Assembly (NCBI RefSeq): GCF_902859805.1
Contig: NZ_CADIKC010000006.1
Coordinates: 425,456-489,455 of the forward strand
Source of the DNA: Paraburkholderia sediminicola
GTDB lineage: Bacteria > Pseudomonadota > Gammaproteobacteria > Burkholderiales > Burkholderiaceae
DNA: 64,000 nucleotides
Direction: 5' to 3'
Each line of letters starts with the position of its first letter. Within the stretch, counting starts at the first letter, position 1. Position numbers and translations under genes: made by a program. The notes below the pieces were generated by a model. That model ran no database searches. It was given only the letters and a program-made list of their open reading frames with translations, and was not told where the DNA came from. Below are positions 25,031-33,597 of the stretch, piece after piece.

Positions 25031-25408
25031 ATGTCCGATAACCCGAACCTTCCCTTGCGCGTTCTGTTCTGCTGCGGCGTGACGCAGAATTTCTTCGACT
25101 TGCCGCGCGAGAAAATCGGTGAAGTCTGGCAGGCTTACGGCAAGATGCTGGCGGCGGTCGAATCGATGGACGGCGTCAGCGTGCTCGGCATCATGGACGA
25201 CGATCGCCTCACCGTCGGCAACGCCGACAATTCGCCGTGGACCTTCTACATCATGGCTGACGTGCGCGACTTCGATACCGCCGTGGCGGTGTGCAATCTG
25301 TATCGCACCACACCGGTCGGCGAATACAACCTGTGGCGCTACGGCAAGATCGAAGCGCGTGTTGGCCGCGCGCTGCAAGTGCCGCCGCAACACGCCAACG
25401 CGGCTTGA
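25031..25408 (+). CDS. iacB: IacB-like small protein of IAA catabolism
   Basis: The start at 25031 follows GGAGAACCACACA, giving a 125-residue protein (MSDNPNLPLRVLFCCGVTQNF). The pattern FDLPREKIGEVWQAYGKMLAAV and the C-terminal GEYNLWRYGKIEARVGRAL fit a small alpha/beta-barrel, ferredoxin-like subunit. It matches the size and position of iacB, which follows iacA in known clusters; its reaction is not established to my knowledge. It is 48 bp after iacA. Confidence 0.75.
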   Translation: MSDNPNLPLRVLFCCGVTQNFFDLPREKIGEVWQAYGKMLAAVESMDGVSVLGIMDDDRLTVGNADNSPWTFYIMADVRDFDTAVAVCNLYRTTPVGEYNLWRYGKIEARVGRALQVPPQHANAA

Positions 25409-25428
25409 ACGCGCCGGAGCACGATGCG

Positions 25429-25944
25429 ATGACCGAGAACCCGGATACGCTTGTCAGGTTGACCGAACGGCTTGCCGCGCTCGAGGCCGAATCAGCGGTG
25501 CGCCGCACGATGGCGCGCTATATGGCGCTCTGCGATGTACCCTCGGGTACGCTCGAAGGCGAAACGCTCGCGGCCCTCTTCGCTGCCGACGCGATCTGGG
25601 AGGGCATCGGCCCGCAGTACGCGAGCAAGTTCGGCCGCCTCACCGGCCATGCGGAAATCCTCGCGATGCTCACGCGCTACTTGCCGCCGTCGCCGCATTT
25701 CTCCGTCAATGTGCATTTCCTCACGTCGGAAACCATCGAAGTGCATGGCGCAACCGCGAAAGGCCGTTGGATCATGCTGCAAGCGTCTGGCTACGTCGAC
25801 GCGCAGGCCGAGTTGATCTCGGCGCGCCTCGAAGTGGATTTCGCGCCCGCTGACAATGGCCGAGACTGGCTCATCACGCACTTTCGCACCGAACGTCTTT
25901 TCGATGCGCCCTGGCAGGTCAACGCAAGGAAACCGAACCCATGA
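25429..25944 (+). CDS. iacI: IacI-like SnoaL/NTF2-fold protein of IAA catabolism
   Basis: ATG 25429 (MTENPDTLVRLTERLAALEAE) is preceded by CGGAGC and gives 171 residues. RRTMARYMALCDVPSG, ADAIWEGIGPQYASKFGRLTGH and HFSVNVHFLTSETIEV are typical of SnoaL-like, NTF2-fold proteins, which often act as isomerases or cyclases. The place between iacB and iacH matches iacI of other clusters. The stop codon overlaps the start of iacH by ATGA. Confidence 0.75.
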   Translation: MTENPDTLVRLTERLAALEAESAVRRTMARYMALCDVPSGTLEGETLAALFAADAIWEGIGPQYASKFGRLTGHAEILAMLTRYLPPSPHFSVNVHFLTSETIEVHGATAKGRWIMLQASGYVDAQAELISARLEVDFAPADNGRDWLITHFRTERLFDAPWQVNARKPNP

Positions 25945-27062
25945 ATGAGTTTATAGAGACTTTGTCGATAGGCGGCACGGGCCCCAGCATCGCGATCAAG
26001 GACTCGATCGATATCGCCGGCTATGCGACCACGGCGGCGAGCCGCGCATTGGCCGACGCAGCACCCGCGCAGCAGCATGCGGAAGTCGTGGAGCGCTTGC
26101 TCGATGCCGGCTGGCACATCGTCGGCAAGGCGAATATGCACGAGCTCGCGTTCGGCATGACGGGTATCAACGATTACACCGGCACACCGCAAAATCCTCA
26201 GGACGCCTCGCGTATTCCCGGCGGCTCGTCGAGTGGATCGGCTGCGGCCGTTGGTTTGAAGCTTGCCGATGTCGCGCTTGGCACGGACACCGGTGGTTCG
26301 ATTCGCGGCCCCGCAGCGTGTTGCGGCGTAATCGGTTTGAAGCCGACTTTTGGACGCGTCTCACGGCGCGGCGTCGCACCGCGTGAATCGACGCTCGATT
26401 GCGTCGGGCCGTTCGCGCGCGAGATGCGGATGATCGTCGCCGCGATGCAGGCGATCACCGCCGACTTTGACACGCAGGCAGCCCAGCCGGCACGAAGCGG
26501 CGCATGGAACGTCGGGATCGTGCAGGTCGACGCCACGCCGGAAATCCTTAAAGCCGTCACGCGCGCCGCGGACCAGGCCGATTGCACCGCTCGCACGCTG
26601 GAACTTGCAGGGCTTGCCGCCGCCTTCGAAGCGGGCCTCGCGATCATCAACGTAGAAACTTTTCATGCGTTCGGCCATCTCGTGGCAAGCGGCAAGCTCG
26701 GTGCCGATCTCGACGCACGGCTGCACGCCGCTGCGAATACAACCGCAGCGCAATGCGAGGCAGCGGAGTTGATACGTCGGCAGTTCACAGCCGCGGTCGA
26801 TCACGCGCTTGAAAGCGTGGACGTATTGATTCTGCCCACACTTCCCGCGCTGCCGATCACGCTCGACGAGGCACGCGGCGGCACTCCGGTCATCGCCATG
26901 TCGTCGTTGATCCGGCCGTTCAATCTGAGCGGCCATCCGGCGCTGAGCTTGCCCTTGCCTATCGATGGTTCGCCGCTCAAGGCGGGCTTGCAGATCATCG
27001 GACGCAAAGGGGCGGATGAACAGGTGTGCGCGATTGCGGCGCGATTTGAAGCCGCGATTTGA
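25941..27062 (+). CDS. iacH: Amidase of IAA catabolism
   Basis: A 373-residue amidase-signature enzyme, shorter than most (450-500) because the N-terminal helical part is missing: the catalytic Lys is already at residue 20 (IAIKDSID). The rest of the Ser-cisSer-Lys triad is in RIPGGSSSGSAAAV (cis-Ser near 97) and TDTGGSIRGP (Ser120). It starts in an ATGA overlap with iacI. IacH presumably hydrolyses an amide formed from the opened indole ring. A second, full-length amidase is encoded at 32003-33466. Confidence 0.85.
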   Translation: MNEFIETLSIGGTGPSIAIKDSIDIAGYATTAASRALADAAPAQQHAEVVERLLDAGWHIVGKANMHELAFGMTGINDYTGTPQNPQDASRIPGGSSSGSAAAVGLKLADVALGTDTGGSIRGPAACCGVIGLKPTFGRVSRRGVAPRESTLDCVGPFAREMRMIVAAMQAITADFDTQAAQPARSGAWNVGIVQVDATPEILKAVTRAADQADCTARTLELAGLAAAFEAGLAIINVETFHAFGHLVASGKLGADLDARLHAAANTTAAQCEAAELIRRQFTAAVDHALESVDVLILPTLPALPITLDEARGGTPVIAMSSLIRPFNLSGHPALSLPLPIDGSPLKAGLQIIGRKGADEQVCAIAARFEAAI

Positions 27063-27090
27063 AGCCGCACCTCTCACGGAGTAAAAAGCA

Positions 27091-27834
27091 ATGCAGAAAA
27101 GAGTCGTACTTGTCACCGGCGCCGCGCGTGGTCTTGGCGCCGCGATTGCCGCGCGCTTTCATGCAGCGGGTTACGCGGTCGCCATCGGCGACATCGCGTT
27201 CGATGCCGCCCACGCCCTCGCCCGCGATCTGAGCGCGGACGGCTCGAGCGCCTTCGCGCTGAATCTCGACGTCACCTCGAAGCGCGCATTCGAATCCGCA
27301 CGCGATGCGATCCTGCAACGCTGGGGCCGCATCGACGCGTTGATCAACAACGCGGGCGCATCCAAAGTCGTATCCGTGATGGAGATCACCGCCGAGCAGT
27401 TCGATCAGGTGATCAACGTGAATCTGCGCAGCGTGCTGTTCGGCTGCCAGGTGTTCGGCCAGCATTTCGCCGACGCCGGCGCGGGCCGCATCGTCAATAT
27501 CGCCTCGCTGGCGGGACAGAACGGCGGATCGGCCACCGGCGCGCACTATGCGGCGGCTAAAGGTGGTGTCATCACATTGACCAAGGTGTTCGCGCGTGAC
27601 CTCGGCGCAGCGGGTGTAACCGTCAATGCAATTTCGCCAGGGCCGATGGATTTGCCGATCGTGCACGAGAGCGTTGCGGCCGACAAGCTGAAGGCGGTGA
27701 TCGCCAACATTCCGGCGGGACGTCTGGGCTCAGCGGACTATGTCGCCGATGTCGCAGTCATGCTCGCTGCCGAGAATGCTTACTTTGCAAACGGCGCATG
27801 CTGGGATGTGAACGGCGGCTTGTTCATGCGTTAG
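27091..27834 (+). CDS. iacE: Short-chain dehydrogenase of IAA catabolism
   Basis: A 247-residue classical SDR behind CACGGAG. The NAD(P) motif is VTGAARGLGAA, NNAGA stabilises the sheet, and the catalytic set is Ser138, Tyr152 and Lys156 (YAAAK). PGPMDLP follows as in the family. In known iac clusters IacE oxidises or reduces a 2-hydroxy/oxo indole acetate intermediate. It is the last gene of the iacA-B-I-H-E run and overlaps the convergent regulator gene by 11 bp. Confidence 0.87.
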   Translation: MQKRVVLVTGAARGLGAAIAARFHAAGYAVAIGDIAFDAAHALARDLSADGSSAFALNLDVTSKRAFESARDAILQRWGRIDALINNAGASKVVSVMEITAEQFDQVINVNLRSVLFGCQVFGQHFADAGAGRIVNIASLAGQNGGSATGAHYAAAKGGVITLTKVFARDLGAAGVTVNAISPGPMDLPIVHESVAADKLKAVIANIPAGRLGSADYVADVAVMLAAENAYFANGACWDVNGGLFMR

Positions 27835-28486
27835 TGCCCGACGCGGCCGCCTCCTGGTCCCACACCGCCATCACGTCGCGCACCAGCATCGCGATAGACG
27901 CCGCGCCAAGTTTGTCTTTGATGCTTGCGCGATGCACGTCGACGGTCTTCACGCTGATGGATAGATCGGAGGCGATACGCTTGCTGCCCTTACCGTCGAT
28001 CACACCGCGCAGCACTTCTTTTTCGCGCGCCGTTAGCGACGCCAGGCGTTTGCGTAACTCGCGCTGCTTCTGATCAGCGGCGTGACGTTGCGACGCAAGT
28101 TTCAACGCACGCTGCACGCGATCGAGCATCTGCTGCGAGTTATACGGCTTCTCGACGAAATCGATCGCGCCGTTCTGCAAAGCGCGCACCGACATCGGAA
28201 TGTCGCCGTGACCGCTGACGAAAATGATCGGCAGCGTCGCACCTCGACGGTTCAACTCGGCCTGCACGTCAAAGCCGCTTTGCTCAGGCATGCGCACATC
28301 CAGCACGAGACACGCGGGCATACCCGGATCAAACGCGCTCAGAAATTCACTCGCGTTGGCGAAGCCCGCCGACTTCACGCCAACCGACTCGAGCAGCCAC
28401 GCGAGTGAGGTGCGCATGCCGTTGTCGTCGTCGACGATATAGACGATCGGTGCGAGGGACGGAGCGGACTGAGGCTGCTGGGACAT
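27824..28486 (-). CDS. iacR2: FixJ/NarL-type response regulator of the iac region
   Basis: A 220-residue regulator with an N-terminal receiver (acidic pocket VDDDNG, phospho-acceptor Asp63 in VLDVRMPEQSG, Lys in DFVEKPY) and a C-terminal LuxR helix-turn-helix (LTAREKEVLRGVIDGKGSKRI). This is the FixJ/TodT pattern and fits the PAS kinase at 22049-23599, although the two genes are separated by five catabolic genes. Its 3' end overlaps that of iacE. It probably activates iac promoters when IAA is present. Confidence 0.87.
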   Translation of the reverse strand: MSQQPQSAPSLAPIVYIVDDDNGMRTSLAWLLESVGVKSAGFANASEFLSAFDPGMPACLVLDVRMPEQSGFDVQAELNRRGATLPIIFVSGHGDIPMSVRALQNGAIDFVEKPYNSQQMLDRVQRALKLASQRHAADQKQRELRKRLASLTAREKEVLRGVIDGKGSKRIASDLSISVKTVDVHRASIKDKLGAASIAMLVRDVMAVWDQEAAASGTNA

Positions 28487-28574
28487 GGAGTCTGTGGAAC
28501 GGTTCGGGATGGGTGCGATTCGAAGCGTCTTGCGGGCTCATGATAACCAGTGGAAAAAGCGCTGCAAAGCGATA

Positions 28575-28587
28575 GTTACCCTGTAAC
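28575..28587. promoter_or_regulatory. GTTAC-CCT-GTAAC dyad upstream of the regulator and iacG
   Basis: A perfect 5-bp inverted repeat with a 3-bp centre lies in the 269-bp divergent spacer between the response-regulator gene and iacG. It is a plausible operator for either. The TAC...GTA core also occurs in the dyad at 23620-23647, but the spacing differs. Confidence 0.35.
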
Positions 28588-28755
28588 GGAGATAAAAGCC
28601 GCTCATACGCTGCACTGTGCAGACAGACATTGGGGAAACCTTTAGACGGACTGGGAAAGAGGCCTCTACGCGCACCGCTCGCGCTGATTTTTTTCCGCGC
28701 GAGGATTGATTACGCTTGAATCCAGATCCCTACCGCGCCCCCAGGAACCCAGAAC

Positions 28756-29304
28756 ATGACGCCGACCTCACAAGTAACGCAAGCGACTCCCGCCGCCGAC
28801 CCCGAGCTCGCAGCCAGGCAGCAATTCCGTCAGGCCATGGCGCATCTCTCCGCGGCCGTGAACGTCATCACGACTGCCGGTCCGCATGGACGCTGCGGCG
28901 TCACCGCGAGCGCCGTGTGTTCCGTGACCGATACGCCGCCCACGCTGCTCGTTTGCCTGAACCGCTCGAGCGCGATGCACGCTACGTTCGAACGCAACCG
29001 GCATGTTTGCATCAACGTACTGCCCGGTGAGCATGAACTGCTCGCGCGTCACTTCGCCGGCATGACGCAAGTGCCGATGGAAGAACGCTTTGGCTGGCCG
29101 ATCTGGGACGACGGCACGCACGGCGTGCCGGTCTTGCGCGACGCACTTGCGAGTCTGCAGGGCGAGATCGTCGATCTGAAGGAAGTGGGTTCGCACTCGG
29201 TCATGTTCGTCAAAACCACCTGCATCAGCGTGCGCACGGACGGTGATGGCTTGATCTACTTCGATCGCAATTTCCACCGGATCAAGCGCTCGGCATCGCA
29301 TTGA
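28756..29304 (+). CDS. iacG: Flavin reductase partner of the IAA monooxygenase
   Basis: A 182-residue protein of the flavin reductase (FMN-binding split barrel) family: FRQAMAHLSAAVNVITTAG, GVTASAVCSVTDTPPTLLVC and NVLPGEHELLARHFAG are characteristic. It supplies reduced flavin to IacA. It stands alone, divergent from the response regulator and convergent with a LysR gene, so it has its own promoter. CAGGAACCCAGAAC precedes ATG. Confidence 0.88.
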   Translation: MTPTSQVTQATPAADPELAARQQFRQAMAHLSAAVNVITTAGPHGRCGVTASAVCSVTDTPPTLLVCLNRSSAMHATFERNRHVCINVLPGEHELLARHFAGMTQVPMEERFGWPIWDDGTHGVPVLRDALASLQGEIVDLKEVGSHSVMFVKTTCISVRTDGDGLIYFDRNFHRIKRSASH

Positions 29305-29347
29305 CGCGCGACGGGAGCAATTGAAACCAGCCGCGGCGCGTGGCCCC

Positions 29348-30280
29348 TTAAACCACGCCCGCGCTATCGGTGTCGAACTGAAACTGCGGCACCGCCGCGA
29401 CAGCTTCAACGAAACAGTCGATCAGATAATCGCAGGCCGACGTATTCAATGCGTCACGCCGCGAGATGATGCCTACCGACACGCGCGGCAATGGTTCACG
29501 CACCGGCACCGAAACGAGCCGCTCGCGAATCCAGTCTGCTTCCAGAAAACTCTTCGGACAGCACGACAGCAGGTTGCTATTCACCGACAGCGAAAAGCTC
29601 GCACTAAACGAGCTGCACTCCACCACCACCTTCGGCGCGCTCGCCCCATGCTGCACGAAAAAATCCTGCAGCGACTGGCCGATGCTTTCGGGCGTAGTGT
29701 TCAGCATCCATTCCGCGCCCTCCAGTTCCACGATCGATTCGGCATTCGCCAACGGATGCCCTTTGCGCGCGGAAATGATCAATTCGCCTTCGAGCAGTGA
29801 GCGGAACATGAATTCCGGCGCGAGCTTTTTTTCATCGACGATCGCGATCACGAAATCGAGCGAACCATCGCGCAGACGTGCCAATGCTGCAGTCAGGAAG
29901 CCTTCCTGAACCGAGAGCCGAGTTTTCGGCATGCGCTGCCGGAACGAGTGAATGGCGCGCGACAGAAACTTCAGCGACACCAGCGGCGTGACCGCACATG
30001 ACACCGTCCCGCCCGCCTGACCGGATAGATGGACCACGTCGTCTTTCGCGTGCTGCATCTCCGCGAGGATGAGCCTCGCACGCGCGCACACGGCCTGGCC
30101 GAACTGCGTGAGTTGCGCGCCACGCGCGCTGCGCGACACCAGAGGCACGCCCAATTCCTGTTCGAGCTCACGAATCGCCTTGGTCAACGCGGGCTGGGAC
30201 AGACACACTGTTTTGGCCGCGGCGCGAATGCTGCCGTGCTGGGCAATCGCCACTAAAGCGCGCAACTGGTTGTATTTCAC
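29348..30280 (-). CDS. LysR-type regulator divergent from an MFS/amidase operon
   Basis: A 310-residue LysR regulator (MKYNQLRALVAIAQHGSIRA, then VCLSQPALTKAIRELE) with features of the CbbR/GbpR-like branch. It is divergent from the MFS gene at 30644 with a 363-bp spacer that has a clear T-N11-A dyad. It probably controls the carrier and amidase at 30.6-33.5 kb. It could also belong to the iac regulon, since it adjoins iacG. Confidence 0.85.
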   Translation of the reverse strand: MKYNQLRALVAIAQHGSIRAAAKTVCLSQPALTKAIRELEQELGVPLVSRSARGAQLTQFGQAVCARARLILAEMQHAKDDVVHLSGQAGGTVSCAVTPLVSLKFLSRAIHSFRQRMPKTRLSVQEGFLTAALARLRDGSLDFVIAIVDEKKLAPEFMFRSLLEGELIISARKGHPLANAESIVELEGAEWMLNTTPESIGQSLQDFFVQHGASAPKVVVECSSFSASFSLSVNSNLLSCCPKSFLEADWIRERLVSVPVREPLPRVSVGIISRRDALNTSACDYLIDCFVEAVAAVPQFQFDTDSAGVV

Positions 30281-30643
30281 GGGTTAGAGCGGTCGGATGA
30301 ACCGTTGGAAAAAGAGGAATCACGCCCGGCATCAACCGGCGGCTGATGGCTTGAATCGATGGTACACCGCAGGAAAACCCCCGGCCATGCTCCCAAATAC
30401 CCATTGCCGTGCGACCCGCGCGAGCCCTGCTCCCGTGCGAACGCAGCCCGGCCGGGAGCGATAACCCAGCGTTATCACAATAAGAAAAAGCAAATCCAGA
30501 ATGCTTTTTTGACTCCCTAGACTTTTCCTGTCGCCGTTATTGAAGGCGCTCTGCCCGACCAAAGCGCTCGAATTGATAGTGACGCGCGCTCGAAACGATA
30601 TCGAAGCATCACGGTTTGATTCACCTCCAGAGGGATCCCGTTC
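30281..30643. other. Divergent promoter region with LysR box
   Basis: A 363-bp spacer. It contains the GATAAC-N5-GTTATC dyad at 30460-30476, an A-rich stretch just after it (AATAAGAAAAAGCAAATCC), and the ribosome-binding site GAGGGATCCC before 30644. The LysR-proximal half shows no motif I can name, and no small gene is evident. Confidence 0.5.
30460..30476. promoter_or_regulatory. LysR operator GATAAC-N5-GTTATC
   Basis: A perfect 6-bp inverted repeat around CCAGC. Its inner part TAACCCAGCGTTA is an exact T-N11-A LysR box. It lies 180 bp from the LysR start and 168 bp from the MFS start, as expected for a shared recognition site. Confidence 0.7.
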
Positions 30644-31957
30644 ATGAAGTCACCGTCACTCAGTTCGTCGCTCAACAATATCAGTCAAAGCGCGACGTAT
30701 GGCCCATCGACGCGTGGGTTAATCGTCGCGACGACGATCGGCAACGCGTTCGAATTCTTCGATCTCACCGTCTACAGCTTCTTTGCGGTGCTGCTCGGCA
30801 AGCTGTTCTTCCCACTCGCTTCGTCGCAACAGCAACTCCTGCTCTCGGTTGGCACGTTCGGTATCGGCTTTATCGCGCGTCCGCTCGGCGGCGTACTGTT
30901 CGGGGTGCTGGCGGACCGCTTCGGCCGCATCGCCGCGATGAACCTCACGCTCGTGACGATGGCGGTCGGCACCGGTCTGATCGGCGTGATGCCCACCTAC
31001 GCGCAAATCGGCATCGCCGCGCCGCTCGCGATCGTCGCCGCGCGCTTGCTGCAGGGCTTTTCCGCGGGCGGCGAAGTCGGTGTCGCGACCACGCTGCTCG
31101 CGGAACGCGCCTCTTCCTCGCGACGTGGCTACATCACGAGCTGGCAGTTTGCGAGCCAGGGTGCGGCGGCGCTGGCCGGCTCGCTGGTGGGTTTTCTACT
31201 CTCCCACTACCTCGACAAGGCTTCGCTCGAAGCATGGGGATGGCGTATTCCATTTCTCGCGGGCGTGCTGATCGCGCCGCTCGGCCTCTATTTGCGTTCG
31301 CGGCTGGGCGGCGAAGCGGATGCACCTGCCGACGCCGGGCCCGATTCCGTCGGCGTGCTAAAGACTGTTCTGCAACGCGACTGGCGCCTCGTCCTGGTAG
31401 CGCTTTTCCTCGTGGTCGGCGGTACGTCGGCGCATTTCATCGTGATCTATTACATGTCGACGTATGCGATCAAGGTACTACATCTGCCGATGGATACCGC
31501 ACTCTGGTGCGGGATTCTCGCAGGTGCGGTCATGCTGGTGATGTCGCCGGTGGGCGGCATCTGGTCCGATACGTTCGGCCGCAAACGCGTGACCTTCATC
31601 TCGCGCGTGCTGCTGACCGTGCTCATTCTGCCGGGCTTTTATCTGATCCAGCATTCGCCTTCGGTCAGCACGTTATATCTGGTGGTCTGCGCACTCGCAG
31701 CGCTGCACTCCATCAACGCAGGCGCAACCGGTTCAATGCTTCCCGAGATGTTCCCGCGCAGCACGCGTGCAACGGGACTTTCCCTTGCCTATGCAGCGGG
31801 CGTGTCGATCTTCGGCGGCTTTGCGCAATTCATCGTCACGTGGTTGATTCAGACAACCGGCAATCCGGCCGCCCCCGCCTGGTACGTGATCGTTTGCGGA
31901 GTGCTCTCGCTGATCGCGCTCCTGTTCGTGGTCGACCGCACACGTCAGGACATCTAG
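30644..31957 (+). CDS. MFS transporter (metabolite:H+ symporter type) next to an amidase
   Basis: A 437-residue, 12-segment carrier. TTIGNAFEFFDLTVYSFFAV and GVLADRFGRIAAMNLTL are the N-terminal motifs of the MHS group, and a second RKR loop follows at DTFGRKRVTF. Its best relatives should be organic-acid symporters. It is followed 45 bp later by a full-length amidase, so the pair may import and hydrolyse an amide, for example an IAA-amino-acid or indole amide conjugate. That substrate is a guess from the iac context. Confidence 0.87.
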   Translation: MKSPSLSSSLNNISQSATYGPSTRGLIVATTIGNAFEFFDLTVYSFFAVLLGKLFFPLASSQQQLLLSVGTFGIGFIARPLGGVLFGVLADRFGRIAAMNLTLVTMAVGTGLIGVMPTYAQIGIAAPLAIVAARLLQGFSAGGEVGVATTLLAERASSSRRGYITSWQFASQGAAALAGSLVGFLLSHYLDKASLEAWGWRIPFLAGVLIAPLGLYLRSRLGGEADAPADAGPDSVGVLKTVLQRDWRLVLVALFLVVGGTSAHFIVIYYMSTYAIKVLHLPMDTALWCGILAGAVMLVMSPVGGIWSDTFGRKRVTFISRVLLTVLILPGFYLIQHSPSVSTLYLVVCALAALHSINAGATGSMLPEMFPRSTRATGLSLAYAAGVSIFGGFAQFIVTWLIQTTGNPAAPAWYVIVCGVLSLIALLFVVDRTRQDI

Positions 31958-32002
31958 GCCACCACACACACGTCATTCGTTCTCCAACACCGCGAAATTC
32001 TC

Positions 32003-33466
32003 ATGTCAGATACTCTTCACGCCAATACACGGCTCGCTGTGAGCAGCGATCTTTGCGACCTGTCCGCCCTTACCTTGCTTGATCTACAGCGCAAGAAAGA
32101 AGTGAGCGCCGTCGACATTCTGAACTCCCACCTCTCGCGCATCGAAGCCGTCAACCCGCAAGTCAACGCACTGGTGACGATCGCCGATGAGTCCGCCTTA
32201 CGCAACCGTGCCGCCGAAATCGATGCGCAATGGGCGCGCGGCGTTTGGCAAGGTCCGCTGCATGGGCTGCCCGTTTCGCAAAAGGATCTGACCGCGACGC
32301 GCGGCGTGCGCACTACGTTCGGCTCAAAGGCCTTCGCACGTCACATACCCGAGCACAGCGCACTGATCGCGCGTCGCTGCGACGCCGCGGGTGCACTGAT
32401 GATCGGCAAATCGAATACCCCTGAATTCGGCGCCGGCTCGCACACGTTCAACGAAGTTTTTGGTGTAACACGTAATCCGTGGGACCTGAGCAAGTCCGCC
32501 GGCGGAAGCAGCGGCGGCGCGGCGGCGTCCGTTGCGTGCGGGATGAATCCACTTGCGTGCGGCAGCGATATGGGCGGTTCGCTGCGCAATCCCGCCGCGT
32601 GGAATGCGGTAGTGGGTTTGCGTCCGTCGCCGGGACGCGTGCCGCGCGCGCCGGATCCGAACGGTTGGGCAACGCTCGGCGTAGATGGGCCGATGGCGCG
32701 CAATGTCGCCGATACCGCCTTGCTGCTCAGCGCGATCGCCGGACCCTCAGGCGAAACCGCGACCGAAATCACCGAACCAGGATCGCGCTTCGCACAACCG
32801 TTGCAACGCGACTTTCGTGGCACACGCGTCGCCATGTCGGTCCAGCTTGCCGGTCTTGCTGTCGACCCCGAGATTCAGCGGACCGTACAGGCCCAGGCGG
32901 CCGTGTTCGAGTCGATGGGTTGCGAGGTCGAATTCGCCGATCCCGATCTCGGCGATGCCGAGGACGTGTTCCGGATCGAGCGCGCCTGGATGATCGGCAG
33001 CCTCGTTGATCGGCTCGATGCCGAGGCTCGCGCACAACTGAAGCCGGAAATCGAAGCGGAGTGCCGTCTGCACCGCTCGCTATCGGCCGCGGATCTGGGC
33101 GATATGTTCGCGCGCAAGACCGCCTTGTTCGAGCGCATGCGCCGCTTCATGGACAACCACGCGTACTACGTGCTGCCCGCCACGCAGATGCTGCCCTTCG
33201 ACGCCGATCTACGCTGGCCCACCGAATTCATGGGCACGCACTACGACTCGTACATCGACTGGATGCGCATCTGCTGGCACCTGTCTTCCACTGAATCGCC
33301 GGTGCTCGCTATGCCATGCGGTTTTAGCGTATCCGGCTTGCCGATCGGCTTGCAGATCGCCGGACGCTTTCGCGACGACTGGGGCCTGCTGCAGTTCGGC
33401 CACGCCTACGAGGCCGCTGCGGCCCACCGCACGATACGGCCGCCGTTGATTGGCGAGCACCGTTAA
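32003..33466 (+). CDS. Amidase-signature hydrolase
   Basis: A 487-residue amidase of normal length. The Ser-cisSer-Lys triad is Lys94 (VSQKDLTATRG), Ser170 (SAGGSSGGAAA) and Ser193 (GSDMGGSLRNP). It resembles aryl- or acyl-amidases rather than GatA, because no gatB or gatC is present. It is longer than the IacH-like amidase at 25941 and clearly not a copy of it. It is co-transcribed with the MFS carrier and ends before a hairpin at 33495. Confidence 0.87.
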   Translation: MSDTLHANTRLAVSSDLCDLSALTLLDLQRKKEVSAVDILNSHLSRIEAVNPQVNALVTIADESALRNRAAEIDAQWARGVWQGPLHGLPVSQKDLTATRGVRTTFGSKAFARHIPEHSALIARRCDAAGALMIGKSNTPEFGAGSHTFNEVFGVTRNPWDLSKSAGGSSGGAAASVACGMNPLACGSDMGGSLRNPAAWNAVVGLRPSPGRVPRAPDPNGWATLGVDGPMARNVADTALLLSAIAGPSGETATEITEPGSRFAQPLQRDFRGTRVAMSVQLAGLAVDPEIQRTVQAQAAVFESMGCEVEFADPDLGDAEDVFRIERAWMIGSLVDRLDAEARAQLKPEIEAECRLHRSLSAADLGDMFARKTALFERMRRFMDNHAYYVLPATQMLPFDADLRWPTEFMGTHYDSYIDWMRICWHLSSTESPVLAMPCGFSVSGLPIGLQIAGRFRDDWGLLQFGHAYEAAAAHRTIRPPLIGEHR

Positions 33467-33494
33467 ACACCGCTAATTCCGAGGTTCTTCCAGT

Positions 33495-33514
33495 AGCCGG
33501 CTTCGCCGCCGGCT
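33495..33514 (+). terminator. Hairpin after the amidase gene
   Basis: AGCCGGC and GCCGGCT form a perfect 7-bp stem with a TTCGCC loop, 29 nt after the amidase stop. There is no T-run behind it, so it may be a weak or Rho-assisted terminator, or an mRNA end stabiliser. Confidence 0.5.
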
Positions 33515-33597
33515 GCTTGCAGACAAGCAACGCGTGGCTCGCGGGAGCGAGCACGTCCGTCACTTTTCGCACATTCTCTAAACGAGCGTCAAACCAC

